This document shows, in pieces, positions 1 to 12,300 of a stretch of 64,000 bases of DNA. Below the pieces are notes generated by a model, which was not told where the DNA came from, made no database searches, and worked only from the letters and a program-made list of their open reading frames with translations. The position numbers were made by a program, and so were the translations under genes. Within the stretch, counting starts at the first letter, position 1. Every line of letters starts with the position of its first letter. The DNA lies in contig NW_024037055.1 of NCBI RefSeq assembly GCF_015706575.1, forward strand, positions 9,586,262 to 9,650,261, in the 5' to 3' direction. This DNA comes from Patiria miniata (lineage: Eukaryota; Echinodermata; Asteroidea; Valvatida; Asterinidae).

Positions 1-1210
1 AAGCCTAATGTCTTATTGGCCTTTGAGACAGTGGCATCGACGTGATGGTTCCAGTTCAGTGAGTCGTTGATGATAACCCCAAGATATTTGGATGAAGGTG
101 TTACATTGAGCGATTGACCATAAAGAATGTAACTTGGAAGAACTGCTGGTTTCCGGGATCTGGATATGTGTATGACCTTGGTTTTCTTGATCCCATTGAG
201 ATTACTCCATTGTTTAAGTGCAGTTAGGTCCGACTGGAGGGAGAGTTCATCTTGGGGTGAGTAGATTTATCCGCAAAGAGTGCAAAGTTTGTGGATAAGT
301 CATGAGAAATGTCATTAATAAATAGATTAAACAGGAGGGGGCCAAGGACACTGCCTGAGGGACACCTGAAGTAACTGGTGCCCACTCAGAGAAGCATCCC
401 CGATACGCAACTCGTTAATTGTTGACGACCTATTAGAAAGGACTTTATCCAGGTCCATGTCGATCCACGAATATTGAAGTTGCTGGCAAGTTTGTAAAGT
501 AACGTATGGTGAGGCATAACATCAAAAGCCTTACTGAAATCGAGTCAAGGAGGATGCGGTTTATCCAAGATAGTTGTCCAATCATGGATTGTGTTTGCAA
601 GCTGGGTGACACATGATTTGGAGGCAGTGAAACCATGTTGCTGGGGGGTTGCCGAAGCAGAGTGATGTTACATGGTCGTTGATGTTGTCAGCAACAGCCC
701 TCTCCAACAACTTGCAGATGATTGATGTCAACGCTACTGGACGGTAATTCTTGATATCGGTACGACTGCCAGACTTGAAGACCGGAGTTATTTGTGAGAG
801 TTTCCAATCTGCTGGGACAACGCCAGTAGCTAGGGGTGAGTTCAATAATCGCATCAGAGGCGGAGCAATTGATAATGCAGTCGCTTTTAGAATTCTTGGT
901 GGTATTGCGTCGTGACCTGGTGCCTTTTGAGGATTTAAGTTGGACAGCGACTTAACAAGCCAGCCAAGGTTCACTGTCGTGGGGTGAATCTCTGGAATTT
1001 GGAAGTCACAAGATGGTGGGGTCTCTGCAGGAGCTAGCCCCTGTTGGAGTATGGACAGAGGTGAAGAACTTGTTGAATGCGTGGCAAATATCGGCAAGCT
1101 TGTGGAGCTGTGTCACGGCTGTCGTGAACGCAGGCGGACATTTGGATTTCCTTTGGTCCTTAACAAAGCTCCAAAAGCTACGTTTGTTGTCCGGCAGGGC
1201 AAACAAGTCA
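1..1210 (-). pseudogene. Non-LTR retrotransposon reverse transcriptase, decayed, runs off left edge
   Basis: Minus-strand frames give the RT blocks in order: FWSFVKDQRKSKCPP (pre-RT linker, about 1100-1206), NLNPQKAPGHDAIPPRILK (about 900-960), VFKSGSRTDIKNYRPVALTS (about 720-780), then in another frame VTSGVPQ and SVLGPLLFNLFINDIS (about 300-380), a degraded FAD(D/K) catalytic box near 265-280, and YLGVIINDSLNWNHHVD at about 40-100. At least two frame changes separate these blocks. This is the arrangement of CR1/L2-type elements. The 3' end lies left of position 1. Confidence 0.88.
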
Positions 1211-2335
1211 TGTATTTCCAGTACTCCTTCTTAGTTTTGTTTTTCACCTCATTACAGATAAGTTTATACCTGCTCCAGTCACTGCTGTCACCGCTCGATT
1301 TGGCCTTGACGAAGACTTTTTGTTTCTGTTTGATGATGTGTTTCAGTGCAGGTGTTGTCCATGGGAATATGCGACGGTTGCATGTCTTCCTGGGAATGCT
1401 GTCTCGAATTGCTGCATCCAGTATGTCCAAGAAACCCTCCCATGATTCCGTGGGATCACTGTCCTGCATGAATGCAGTCCATGGCGCAAGATGTAAAAGT
1501 GTCTCTAAATGTGAGAAGTTTGCTTTCTTGTATTACATAAATGATCGTAGGACTTTGGATTCAGGGGGAGTTCTATTAGCAACAAATGAGAAAAACACTG
1601 CGCGGTGATCGCTGCTGACTGGATTTGCTACTGTTTCAACTGAACGGAATTTTTCCTGCCGGTTTTGTGAAAATAAGATCAATGATAGTCCCAGACGATG
1701 AAGAATTATTTGATGGCCGGGTCACTTCATCAACCAGTTGAATGAGGCTATTGAGTTGATTACTCCTTGCAAATTTGTCAGTGAGGGAGATTCAGTACAC
1801 CAGTTTATATTGAAGTCGCCTAGCAGTATCATTCCTTCAAAGTTACGAAGATCTGATTGGAGGTTGTCACAGACATCTTGAAGTTTATCGAAAAATGTTA
1901 CATCAGAGTTTGGGGGACGGTACACAATTCCAACAAGCCATTTCGAGTGTCTAAGGGTCAGTGATAAGAAAGTTATCTCGATGTCAGTGGGGTTAAGGTG
2001 GTCGAGATGAGCCGGAAGCAGCGAATCCTTCACTATTGCCATGATGCCACCACCTCGGTTAATCCTGTCACGTCGGATAGTGAAATATCCAGGTATACTT
2101 AGGACATTATTTGCTGACAGCCATGTCTCTGTGATGCAGACAATGTCCACAGGATGAAGCTCCAGAAATGACTGCATGTCCTGTCGCTTACTACAGATAC
2201 TATGAACATTGAGAAGTAGACCGGAGATGGAATTCATGTAAGTCTTCGAAGATGCAGGGAAGTCCAAAGGATAGTTCTTCAGATTATTTTCAGGTCCCAA
2301 TGTAGAATTGAGCTCATGATTACTGCCAAACTCCT
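1211..2335 (-). pseudogene. Non-LTR retrotransposon apurinic-type endonuclease domain, decayed
   Basis: The frame at 1722-2300 reads LLLNVHSICSKRQDMQSFLE, DIVCITETWLSANN, RRDRINRGGGIMAIVKDSL, LVGIVYRPPNSD and MILLGDFNINW: the N, E(TWL), YRPP and GDFN motifs of APE-type endonucleases. A further in-family segment (FLDILDAAIRDSIPRK, ALKHIIKQKQKVF) follows at 1113-1469 in a different frame. A frameshift also separates this domain from the N-terminal domain near 2300-2340. The element is inactive. Confidence 0.88.
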
Positions 2336-2677
2336 CATGGAATGAACTGTCAGAGCATGAGAAAATGGCAGCTTGTACACACAGTATGGGCAGAACCAGT
2401 CCACAGTGCTAGATATTAACTCATTGTACTGGGTGATTGACATTTCAGGGATGCATTTCTGATGCCAAACTTTGTTGCAGTCTTCCCAGAGAAGAGATCT
2501 CTTATTACTTTTCACTGGACGACTGCAGCTACCACAGGGATCCTTCACAGGCCCAGGGTTATCTTCTATGTCTCCGCACACAGTTAATAAGATATGAAAT
2601 GATGCTGTTGAGTTGTGGTAGTAAGACACTGGGGCATTTCCAAACTTACTTTTCCTATAAGTCCTGATGACTTATTC
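2336..2677 (-). pseudogene. Retrotransposon N-terminal region: 2A-like peptide followed by PHD-type zinc finger
   Basis: The frame that opens after a stop at about 2678 reads ...SYYHNSTASFHILLTVC then GDIEDNPGP (2549-2575), exactly the D(V/I)ExNPGP consensus of 2A ribosome-skipping peptides. It continues with DPCGSCSRPVKSNKRS, CNKVWHQKC and VDWFCPYC, a Cys/His pattern of a PHD finger. 2A-like peptides at this place are known in APE-type non-LTR retrotransposons of marine invertebrates. No in-frame ATG is left upstream within the open stretch, so the start is lost. Confidence 0.85.
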
Positions 2678-2941
2678 ATAGTTCAGCCATACTGTGCATG
2701 CACATGGTACAGGATGCTTGGTGAAGATGCACATGAGGGAACAATAGCTGGTGGGCACCACACAAAAGCTGTCATGCAAGTCATAATGGAGTCGATCGAG
2801 TGTGTCGTGTGAGTTGTAGCTGCTTACAGTCTTATGCTGAAACACTGACTGAAGACTGCAAAAGTCCAACGCAAGATCTGTCAAGAACTCCCTTGCAGTG
2901 CCCTCAATCACATGAGTAGACAGACCAGTGAAATCAGCAGG

Positions 2942-3301
2942 ACCAATAGTACTCCAAAATTGTGTACATGTGTTCTTATTACTCTTCACATGATGAAGGC
3001 TGTGAAAAGGAAGTCTATGTTATTTCTAAAGTGTTCACTTGCATATTATTTATTTACATTTGTTTCGGTATGCAACATACAAGTTCAAAATTCTGTGGCA
3101 CAGGGGAGTGGGCGGGGCCTAACCAATAGTACTCCAAAATTGTGTACATGTGTTCTTATTACTCTTCACATGATGAAGGCTGTGAAAAGGAAGTCTATGT
3201 TATTTCTAAAGTGTTCACTTGCATATTATTTATTTACATTTGTTTCGGTATGCAACATACAAGTTCAAAATTCTGTGGCACAGGGGAGTGGGCGGGGCCT
3301 A
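2942..3301. repeat. Perfect tandem duplication, 2 x 180 bp
   Basis: The 180 bp at 2942-3121 recur without a mismatch at 3122-3301 (unit begins ACCAATAGTACTCC and ends GTGGGCGGGGCCTA). It lies just upstream of the retrotransposon. Zero divergence means a very recent duplication or an assembly artefact. Confidence 0.95.
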
Positions 3302-4118
3302 GCAAGGTGTGAGGGGGGAATACATGACCTATTCATCCACTGGTCTAAAAATGATACACAGTCTGATTCTGTTTGTGAAAATGTGCTAGATTCATAAACA
3401 ATACCAATTATACAAGTTATTACTCAAAACAAAGGAAACACTGAAAATACATATTTTCAGGTTTTTGTTAAATTTACCATTTTTGGACCGCTACAGCACA
3501 ATGGATATACATTAACCCAAAATTTTCTTACCATAGCTGAAGGGAAAATATTCTGAGTGTCCTGGCAAGTGCCATTTTGGAGGGATAAAAATGGGGTAAT
3601 ATATGCAAGTTTGCTAGTTGTAAAAACATGCTGTATTATAGGGCCTAAAAATAATATAAAGGAGATTTTTCAGAAGGGTTTCTATTTTTTCCTTGTAAGG
3701 GTAAGGATGATACTTTGTCGTGATATAGTTACTTTTGTGACATTACCTCGCAGTTTGGCTTGATGACCTTTTTTGAATTTTTGCAGCCTCAAAATTGCCC
3801 CCAAATGGCCAAAACACATAATGGCCAGTAACCATGGCAACGGGCAAATTATCGGTTTAAAAAGTCTATTTTGGTTTTCAATATTTTGAGCATGGACACT
3901 TAATATATGAAGTATTTACACGAAATGACTCTTAATACTTTGATTTGTTGCACACTAGTGTCCCAGTTACCAATATTTTAACCAGCCATGGACTTGTCAT
4001 AGATGTTTAGGATAAGAAACGACCTACCCATATATATTTTTCTGTGTGTAAATGTCATTTGAAAAAACTGACCCTTGACTCACGCATGACTTTCACATCT
4101 ACAGTTTGCCCCAGGTCA
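3302..4118. other. Non-coding stretch
   Basis: AT-rich sequence with no coding pattern, RNA gene or clear repeat structure that I can support. It lies between the retrotransposon side and the first TIR element. Confidence 0.5.
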
Positions 4119-4573
4119 TTAAGGGGAAGATACAACTTTTGCAAACATGAAAAAAAAACGAAATTATCACATTATCACAAAATTTCTTACTGGATTGTGC
4201 GGGATTGACAGTCTAAAGCATCCTGTAAAATCGTGGCTCCTTATGTGCCTACATTTTCAAGAAAAATTGTATTTTTCCGACGCTGCTCCTAATTTTTTTA
4301 ATTCAGTTATTCCGCGTTTTCGTTGCAATTGGTCATCCCTTTAAAGGAGTACAAGCCTACACTACACATATTCTCTGACCCCAAAGTCTATAAACTGCTC
4401 CGTTTCATTGTAAGTGGGGTCAGGGAGCCAGACTACAAGAACATGATTGGTTATCTTGGTAGTTCAGTATCTACAAGCCCAAAAAGTGAAACAAGTCAGT
4501 GCAACAATATTTGCTTTGTATGTAACATATACTGAAAATTGCAGCAAATGCAAATGTTGTACATTCCCTTTAA
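4119..4573. mobile_element. TTAA-ended inverted-repeat element, copy 1
   Basis: Left end TTAAGGGGAAGATACAAC...TTTGCAAACA and right end TTTGCAAATGTTGTACATTCCCTTTAA are inverted copies of each other. Internal sequence (CCTGTAAAATC, GGGAGCCAGACTACAAG) is shared, in opposite orientation, with 15782-16310. No transposase is visible, so it is a non-autonomous DNA element. TTAA ends would fit a piggyBac-like origin, but the terminal GGG/CCC lies one A in, so this is uncertain. Confidence 0.75.
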
Positions 4574-5078
4574 CAAGCTGAGCATGGCTTTGCTTTTTAC
4601 CATTTTCACAGTGGCACAACTTTCCTCAGGGTGGCCCAACTGTCATTACGGATATGCTCAACTCTCCTCACCTTGTAGGAGACCTGTGCCATCATCTGGA
4701 AAAGCATTACCCTGACCATAACATATTAGTTCTACTTCAATATGAATATAAATGTTTCTGCCAAACTTGCAAATATAGAGAAATATTGTCCAAAATAAGA
4801 AAAATGACTTGACTCTCCTAGATCATATTTCCAATTTATATACGAGCAAGTCTTATACATATTACACAATTATATATATAAAGGGGGACATACAGATTAC
4901 TTATCCATTTTTATTCATTTTTGTTTCATCACATCCATTTTGAAGTCTTTATTGGGCTAATGGTATGACGAAATTTTGATGTATTAACTACATCATAGTA
5001 ACTGCGAGATGCATTGCTCAATAATATTCAGGGTGTTGCATAGTGGGCAGTATAAATGAAAGCATTGTGACTAGTCCT

Positions 5079-5201
5079 AAAAGAGAAAGCCTTCATGTTC
5101 GGAGAACTAGAACGAGTTATTCTCGTGACGACGGTCAAAAGGTACTGACCGAAACGTCGAGTGAACACCATCAATTCTTCTCCGAACGTCTTTACTCTTT
5201 T
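5079..5201. repeat. Short inverted-repeat element
   Basis: The left arm AAAAGAGAAAGCC..GTTCGGAGAA is mirrored by TTCTCCGAACG..TTTACTCTTTT. The centre contains GACCGAAACGTCGAG, a motif that recurs in dispersed repeats of many invertebrate genomes. About 120 bp. Confidence 0.6.
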
Positions 5202-8200
5202 AATAATGAATTTTCGTAAACGTCCCTAGTTTCTTTCAAAGCAAAAAAAAAAGGCCGAATCGAACGCGGTGTCTTCGACGATATTATTACTGTCTATTTT
5301 GAGTATAGTTCGCATTTTGGTTTAGGTTGATGAACAGCTATGATTAAACGGGGGTTCTTTGTATGATTTGGGTCTGTTGAAAGGTAGGCTTATAATCCAG
5401 GAAACAAATATGTGACCCGTTGTCGGTCATATTATTCACATCTGCATGTTACTTTTAGGCCGCTGTGCTTGAATTGCTTTTTTAAAGCCGTTTTGGCGGA
5501 ATACTTTCTACTTTCTTGGGGTATTTCATCAACATAAAATTAAACTGCTTGAAACAATACAAGGCGATTGAATTATTTTCCCCCAACGTAGTTTGAGCAT
5601 CAAGTCACAAAATGTGTTGTTGATGATGGAGTGGTGGCAAAACGAGTTTGGGCATATATTAATATTGTTCTCGCTAAATGTCAAAGTAAAAGTCTATTTT
5701 TAATTTAGAAAATGGAGCATCACACGACTTAGATCTGAACCAAATGAAATCGTCACGGAGGATAAGTGATATAGTTGAAAAAGCGTCATATTTATTAGGA
5801 TCTCATTTGTTAGATCAGATCTGAAAGCAGAGACTTCATCTAGAAACACTTGGCACGTATTTTCGAGCAGACACAGTTGATTGGAGGTATTTCCTGAAAA
5901 AAAAGGTGAAGATATTTAAGTTAGTCTCCCCCTATTCCAAGCAAAACCAGGTATCAAAATCGGTCATTTCACGGCAGGGGTGGGAAAAGGGGGTGCAGAA
6001 TCCACAAAAATATCAAGACGATGTTGTTTTGTTCAAATTATTTTGAAATACTGCCACAAAATGTATTTAAATAGACATCACTTGCATAGGGGTAAAAAAG
6101 TGCTATTTAAATCACGCTTTCAGAATGACTTAAGACTGCATTCATGTTTTTATTTTTTTTAAATGAGCTTTATCGGCCTTTACATTCCAGTTGCCATGTA
6201 TCTGTGTTTTATTTTATAATTAAAATAAAAAACGTTCTTTATTACCAACTACTAAATTTTTTTTTTCATCTGGTATATTGTGAACTGCCAAAAAAAATGC
6301 ATCGAAAACAAGCTATAAACTGACGGAAATGTTCGTCGATCGGCAACGATTAATTCACTATATTCTTAACGATAGGCCAATCTAGTCGATTAATCAAATG
6401 GATGAAACTTCTGGTGACACTGCAATATTCCGTGTCAGCTTAGGCCTTGGAAGTTTGGTCTTTTGTTGGAAACGGTCGTCTGTAGTAAGTGTATGTGCGC
6501 TTAGTCTATGGGAGAGTGTTATATTACAGGGACAAAGGGAAACACAAAGCATTGTCCTCGAAAGTATAGTAAAACAAGAGTGGGTGCGATAAGCATCCCC
6601 GTTTATACACGGGATTACACACGGGGAAGACAGGAAATGAGGCTAATCGAACACTGCGGTGTATTTACCTAGGCATTCTGGGGGAAAGTCAAGGTCAAAT
6701 GTTGTTGCGCGCGGTGCGGAAAGGGACTTTTAAAATGTAAAAACACATTGGGCACACTGTCGTCTCCGTATCTGGTAAATTAAGTCGTATCATTGTAATC
6801 GGAAAAGATTATGAAAGTTGAAATCGGAAGATAGACTTTGAACTATCACACAAAAATGTGTCAATCTCATTGAACACCGTAAATAATTGAGAATATTTGT
6901 GTCATAAATCCCATGTAATCACTTTGTATTCAAGTTCCCGCCATCTTCAATCTAGCTAGCCACGAAATCGCCCGGATACGCCACCGCCAGGCACCAGAGA
7001 TCCGCTCGCGAGCTGAGGCAGTGATGGTTGACACTGGGGCAGACACGAGGATCACGTGATGCAAATAATATACCCAAATGCGTGTAAATTTACTTACGCA
7101 TAACTTAATCAAACGAACGACTTTCCCTGATCCTGCCGGACTCGGGTCAGTGTCCTATTCTACCGGTGAGCGCATGCAGAGGATAATGTTCGTCGGCTTA
7201 TTTGATGCTTTTGAATCCACAGTATTTTTACTGTGATATTTTACTGTGATAACAGTATTGCAGATACCAAGATTTAAAGTTTACCTGTGTAGCCGTATGT
7301 TGAATCGGCAATACTGAGGTTGTTCAGCAACGCTAATGAACCTTAAGTTCGTTAAATGTTTTGAAATCAGGTAAGATGGGGTAAACGTTTCGACGTAGGT
7401 CAAAATTGCGCTTAAGGCCAAAACATTTCGAACTTTCAAGCTGGACAACATCACAACAATAAGGTTCCTGTTCTGTTCTGTTCTGTTCTGCAGAATCCTA
7501 CAGATGTAGATTGTTCTTTGCAACAAAATGAAAGAAGTATAGTTGCTAGACATAAAATCATGAAATGGATGATAATTAAAAAAAAAAACAGGTCTGCTGG
7601 ATCAGTAGATTCTAGAAGAAACAACACAAAGTATTGGCTTGCAAGGGATTACGTATATTCTGAAGATTGTCACAAAATTTTACAAAAGAATCAATCTGAG
7701 TATATAGGGACTAACACGCCTGCCACTCTAATCATTTCTAGGAAAATCTGAGTATGGTACGTTGGAACACTTCATAAACACGGTAATGTACTCCATAATT
7801 GTGAAGCCTCCGACAATCGTTGTAATATTTTCTCCAAATAAGTCCTTTTGATTGAGTACGAGTTTCAAATTTCAAAAATATCGGTTGTATCAAAGTGTTT
7901 TAAGCACTGCGTTTTCAGTTGTAAAAAGTTTGGTCTTCTGAAGACCCCACCATTATACTCAGCATAATTCATTCTAGCTCCCTTAGAAAATGAAAATGCC
8001 AACGTTTACATAATGGAAAAAAATACTCTGTTCCGACACTCATCCCTGTCTTTTTCCTTTTACCTGACTTCAATTTTCTAATCCCTTCATTCAAAGAATG
8101 AATAAAAACAATAGTTAGATCAGTGTGGTGCTGTAAGGCGCTTTTCTTGTTTTCCACATTTAAACATATCATATTTGATGTTATTGATGTAGGTGCTAAA

Positions 8201-9308
8201 GGAGTAAAATTCACTTTCAAATGGCAAACGGAAGAAATAAAAAGTATTTCATTTAGTAACTATGGTATAAGGTCGCACGATTTTCATGATCAAAAGTTTT
8301 AAATGCTAGCTATTTTTTTTTTCGAAAGAAATGGAAAAGCATCTAAAAGTCTGAGTTATACATTTGGTACTATCTGAGTAACATAAGTTTACTATTCTTA
8401 GATAGCGATGATAGTCATCCTACAATCACAGTACTTCATGCCGTTTTAAAATTCATCAAAGTCATGTATATGTTTTAACGCCTACTTACTTTTTAAACTT
8501 AAATTCCCAAATAAAAGTCATTCACATCCCTATGGTCTCTGTGAGCAACATCATAAAATGAATCAACTTCTTAGATTTTAAAATGTCCATAACCTATAGG
8601 AGCTTGCAAATAGAATCTGGGTAAATAAAGCCATTACAATTGATTAACTATGCAATATTTCTGCAGTCACGTCTCTGGCTCAACTTAATCTATTAGCAAA
8701 TGACAGGTACATTCCTTGTAAGTGCAAAGTACAATGCAGAAAAAACTCTCACGTTACAAAACACTGGCAATTTTAGGATCTGTGGCTTTTAAGTTAAATG
8801 TCAAATTTGCCCATTTCTTTTTTGTAATGTTTCACTGATAATTTACTTTTAGTTTTCTTAAAGACAATTACACAGTGAAAGCAGCTACAACTAAAATTTG
8901 TTATCCTGTGTCTTGGGGCGTCAAAATACTCTGGCATTCCTATCCGTTTTGCAAGAAAAATTATAATCAACTAATGAAATAATTTTGCTTGAACACCTTT
9001 TACATGAAATGGTAATGTAAAGAGCTTTGATCTTATTTAAAAGCGCTACATAGGTACCTGTTATTGTTATTACTTTAAGAAAACCCCGTAACACAATGTA
9101 CCCTTCTTAAGAAAAGGTTCACATGTCACCACTGTGCTGACATCTTTACAGAGATGGTTCATCGAAGATTAAAAACAAAATGTCTAATCTGAAAGTTTGT
9201 CCATTTGTTATGTTTATCACAATTTAAATTTAACTTTAACCATTGGTATTACAGTACTTGATCTCTAGTATCGAGGGTAAGCAGACATAGACACGGTGGA
9301 GCTGATCA
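5202..9308. other. Non-coding stretch: downstream flank and probable 3' UTR of the giant gene
   Basis: No conserved reading frame, tRNA or rRNA pattern seen on either strand. The right end (below 9309) must include the 3' UTR if exon 72 is right, but no AATAAA was found on the minus strand in roughly 8300-9308. The only simple repeat is the pentanucleotide run near 7467. Confidence 0.5.
7467..7490. repeat. Pentanucleotide microsatellite (TGTTC)n
   Basis: Four to five uninterrupted copies of TGTTC, ending in CTGCAG. Confidence 0.85.
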
Positions 9309-9343
9309 CTACATCTCGGTGTCACAAACATCCGCTGGAGATC
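9309..9343 (-). CDS. Exon 72: terminal coding exon
   Basis: Acceptor TTTCTAATTCTTCAG|GATCTCC has a good pyrimidine tract. It joins exon 71 in phase to give PQPDGGSPADVCDTEM and the stop TAG at 9309-9311. The last residues T-E-M fit a weak class I PDZ-ligand pattern (S/T-x-hydrophobic). I saw no AATAAA on the minus strand in the kilobase below, so the 3' UTR end is undefined. A short terminal exon is easy to mistake; cDNA would settle it. Confidence 0.6.
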
Positions 9344-12300
9344 CTGAAGAATTAGAAAGACATGCAGAAACAATTAAAATAACAGACATTTAATGATTTG
9401 TGAACAGATTAATTACAACTTAAATGTGCATTAAATATGGTCAGTTAACACTGATTATGAATGGAGAACTCTTAAATGTCTGACGAAATTAATTGTGCAT
9501 GTCGAAAATGATAAGGCTCTGTTATAAAGCCGGTAACTACGTACAAACGAATTGTTGAACAAAGTCATTCAAAATAAAAACGGGATATTAATGTCATGTC
9601 GAATGTTCATCATTTTAACCGCCTATGGTGAGAAATGAGATGTTATATATATATTTTTTTTTACAGCCATGTAATCGCCCGCATATAACTTGCAACCAAG
9701 ATGCCATATTTTTTTGTAAGAAATGTATTTCCTTGATGAAGACTGTACATGATTTTTCGATACTGAATGACCGTAACGTTTCAAAAAATTACTGAAAGCC
9801 ATTCTTTCTAGCAACTTGCTTTATTACAGACTGCGTTCTAACAACTTAATGAGATTTGGCCCACGTCATGGGACTTACCTCCGTCTGGTTGAGGGGTATT
9901 TCCTCCATTTTGGAACGTCAGCATCTCCGCTGGTAATTCAACCTCCTTATTGAGGCATGCGGAGCTCCCCGCGCGCGAAGTTGGAAGTACCAACTTCTCA
10001 ACAGTAGCAGGGCTCACTAAAGGACCAGCAGGAGAAGATTCATCACGAGTAGATCCATCACCCAATGAGGAGGCTTCAGCACCTGCAACAACACCTGCAA
10101 CAGGTGTTTTGCTTGAGGAAGTTGAGAGAGAAGCAGGTGGCCTTCCTGATGGGGCGTCAACCCTCTGGCTGTGGCTTGCCTGGTTCTCATCCTCCTCAAC
10201 GGCATCTTTCTGATCTCCAATGTCGTCGTCAAATTCAGGATTGTCAAAGGCTTGCTGAGTACAGTGGGGAACGTCAACCAACTGCTGCCCATCGACATTA
10301 ATGTCCGATTGAAAACCAATTATGTATCTGTTGTTTACAAAAAAGCGAGGAAAACAATAGAAAAAGGCATCAGTCTTTTCATCCTGACTGTCCTAAAAGT
10401 TGTCATGTTCCGATACTAATAGTAGCAGGATGATAAAAGAAGTATGTTTGATTTCAACTATGAGCCTGTACTGGTTTTGTTTTTATTGTATTTCCCCGAT
10501 GTACATGACGGCAAGTCGGCTTCCCCTGCAATAGGCGAGCGAGGCGAAGCCTAGTTAAGCCATATTTTGAACTTACTTCTTGCTGTGTTTTTTCTTGTAC
10601 ATGTAGAAGACCACAGCAGAAATGACGGACAAACCAACCAAACAGCTGACCACGCCGATTATCACTTTAAACCTAAAAAACGAAATGTAACCAAAAGTTA
10701 ATTGGATTTGTGCTCAAATTGTAAATATTAAGTTAATGGGCCTTATTCAAGAGTCGGCCATATTGAATCGAAAATTAGGTTAAATCTTAATTTTTGGATT
10801 TTGCGAAGACAAATGAAAACAGGTTAATTTATAGTAAATTCCAGTCTGCTTCACTGAATCATTAATATTAAAAAAATACAGTAAAATAAGGCTGCATTGT
10901 GCCTGCATAAATAGTCTGGCGCCCATCCCATTCAACAGTTAACAATGAATGAAATACATTCAGGAAACTCGACAAAAATTGCCATCTCGTGAATAAGGCC
11001 CATTGGATTTCTTGCCCAAAAACTGTGCTCATTTCAAAAACACTGTGCTTGACGTTTTGCCCACTGACTTGCTGTCATTGTGTTATGTATACATCGGTAT
11101 TTTACTGCAAACATTGGCAAAGTGTGGTTTCAAGGAGTATAATCAATTCTACAATTTTAAAAAAGCATTGCAACGGTTAACCATTGGTTCATTTCTATGT
11201 TAAATGGAGTTAGTAACTTTTAACTTTATACGGCTTATTTGGTCACTCTTTGGTTTACCATCTGTAGCAGCAAATGGTAAATTCATATAGTTCAATAGCA
11301 ACTATTGTTTTTATCGGTAGGGAAGGGCACATTTGCATTCGTTCATCACAATGAAGCCATGTAAAGGACTTTTACGTTTATACAGTACCTTTGCATTTAA
11401 ACAGCACCACGGCTACTCACATTTTAGATTGAGTTTAAACTTGTTATGATTAAAGCTATTAACTGGGATAAATTATAATCCTTCTTTAACTAGCATTAAA
11501 TTTGTGAATCATTATTATGTAACAATGTTTTTTGTTTTGATTCTACTACCTTGACTAGTCTAGATCTGAAATTTTTGGACACTGGTCTATGTACATACAA
11601 ACTAGGTAGTACAACAATCACATATGACATCCAGCACAAATAAAATGAATAGACATGAAGACGTTCATGTTAACAGTAGTTACCTCCAGTTCAGGGTATC
11701 ACACAAGGGATCAGAAAATGGACAGGAACATTCAAATCCATTCAGATGATCGTAGCAGACGTATGGATATTCGCACGGTGTGGATTGGCACTCATTGTAA
11801 TCCATGTCACAGACGTCGCCAATCCAGCCGGGCTCACAGTGGCAGGAGTAGGATTCGAACCCACTGCTACGTGCAGGGGAGGTACAATCTGGATCCTCAA
11901 CAGGTCCTGTGTGTCAAGAGGTAGGCACAACAAAAGAATCAAAGCCTGATTTGTGACATCTATAGACCTGGAACCTGGGTCAGGTTTTTGTCAACTCCTG
12001 TTCCTTGTGAACAACTGGACTTCTGTAAAACCATGACATGAAGTCGATCAAACTACTAATGACTCAGAACAGGAATCGAGAGCAATTCTAAAATATGGAA
12101 ACACTGTTGCAAAAACAACACACAAAATATACATAAAATACAAATAACAATGGAAAGGTCCGTGACTAATGAGGGAAATCGGGCGAATGTCTTAAACTGT
12201 TTGTGTAAGACATGCCCCCTTTGTGTTCTACAGAGATTGGCAGAATGACTTTCCACATCTCCTCATGGAATATCGATATGACTTCCTGTCAGAGACTTGG

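Noticed and set aside
1051..1608. Plus-strand open frame of 185 codons
   Set aside because: Antisense of the retrotransposon endonuclease-RT linker; no recognisable motif.
2912..3397. Plus-strand open frame of 161 codons
   Set aside because: It arises because the 180-bp tandem unit (a multiple of 3) has no stop in this frame; the protein is just the same peptide twice, with no domain and no splice or codon signal.
3302..9308. Search for a second gene left of the giant gene
   Set aside because: Short frames only, none with domain motifs, coherent splice sites or phase-compatible neighbours.
9950..10213. Plus-strand open frames over the cytoplasmic tail exon
   Set aside because: Antisense of exon 71, whose minus frame continues in phase from the transmembrane exon and carries FDNPEF.
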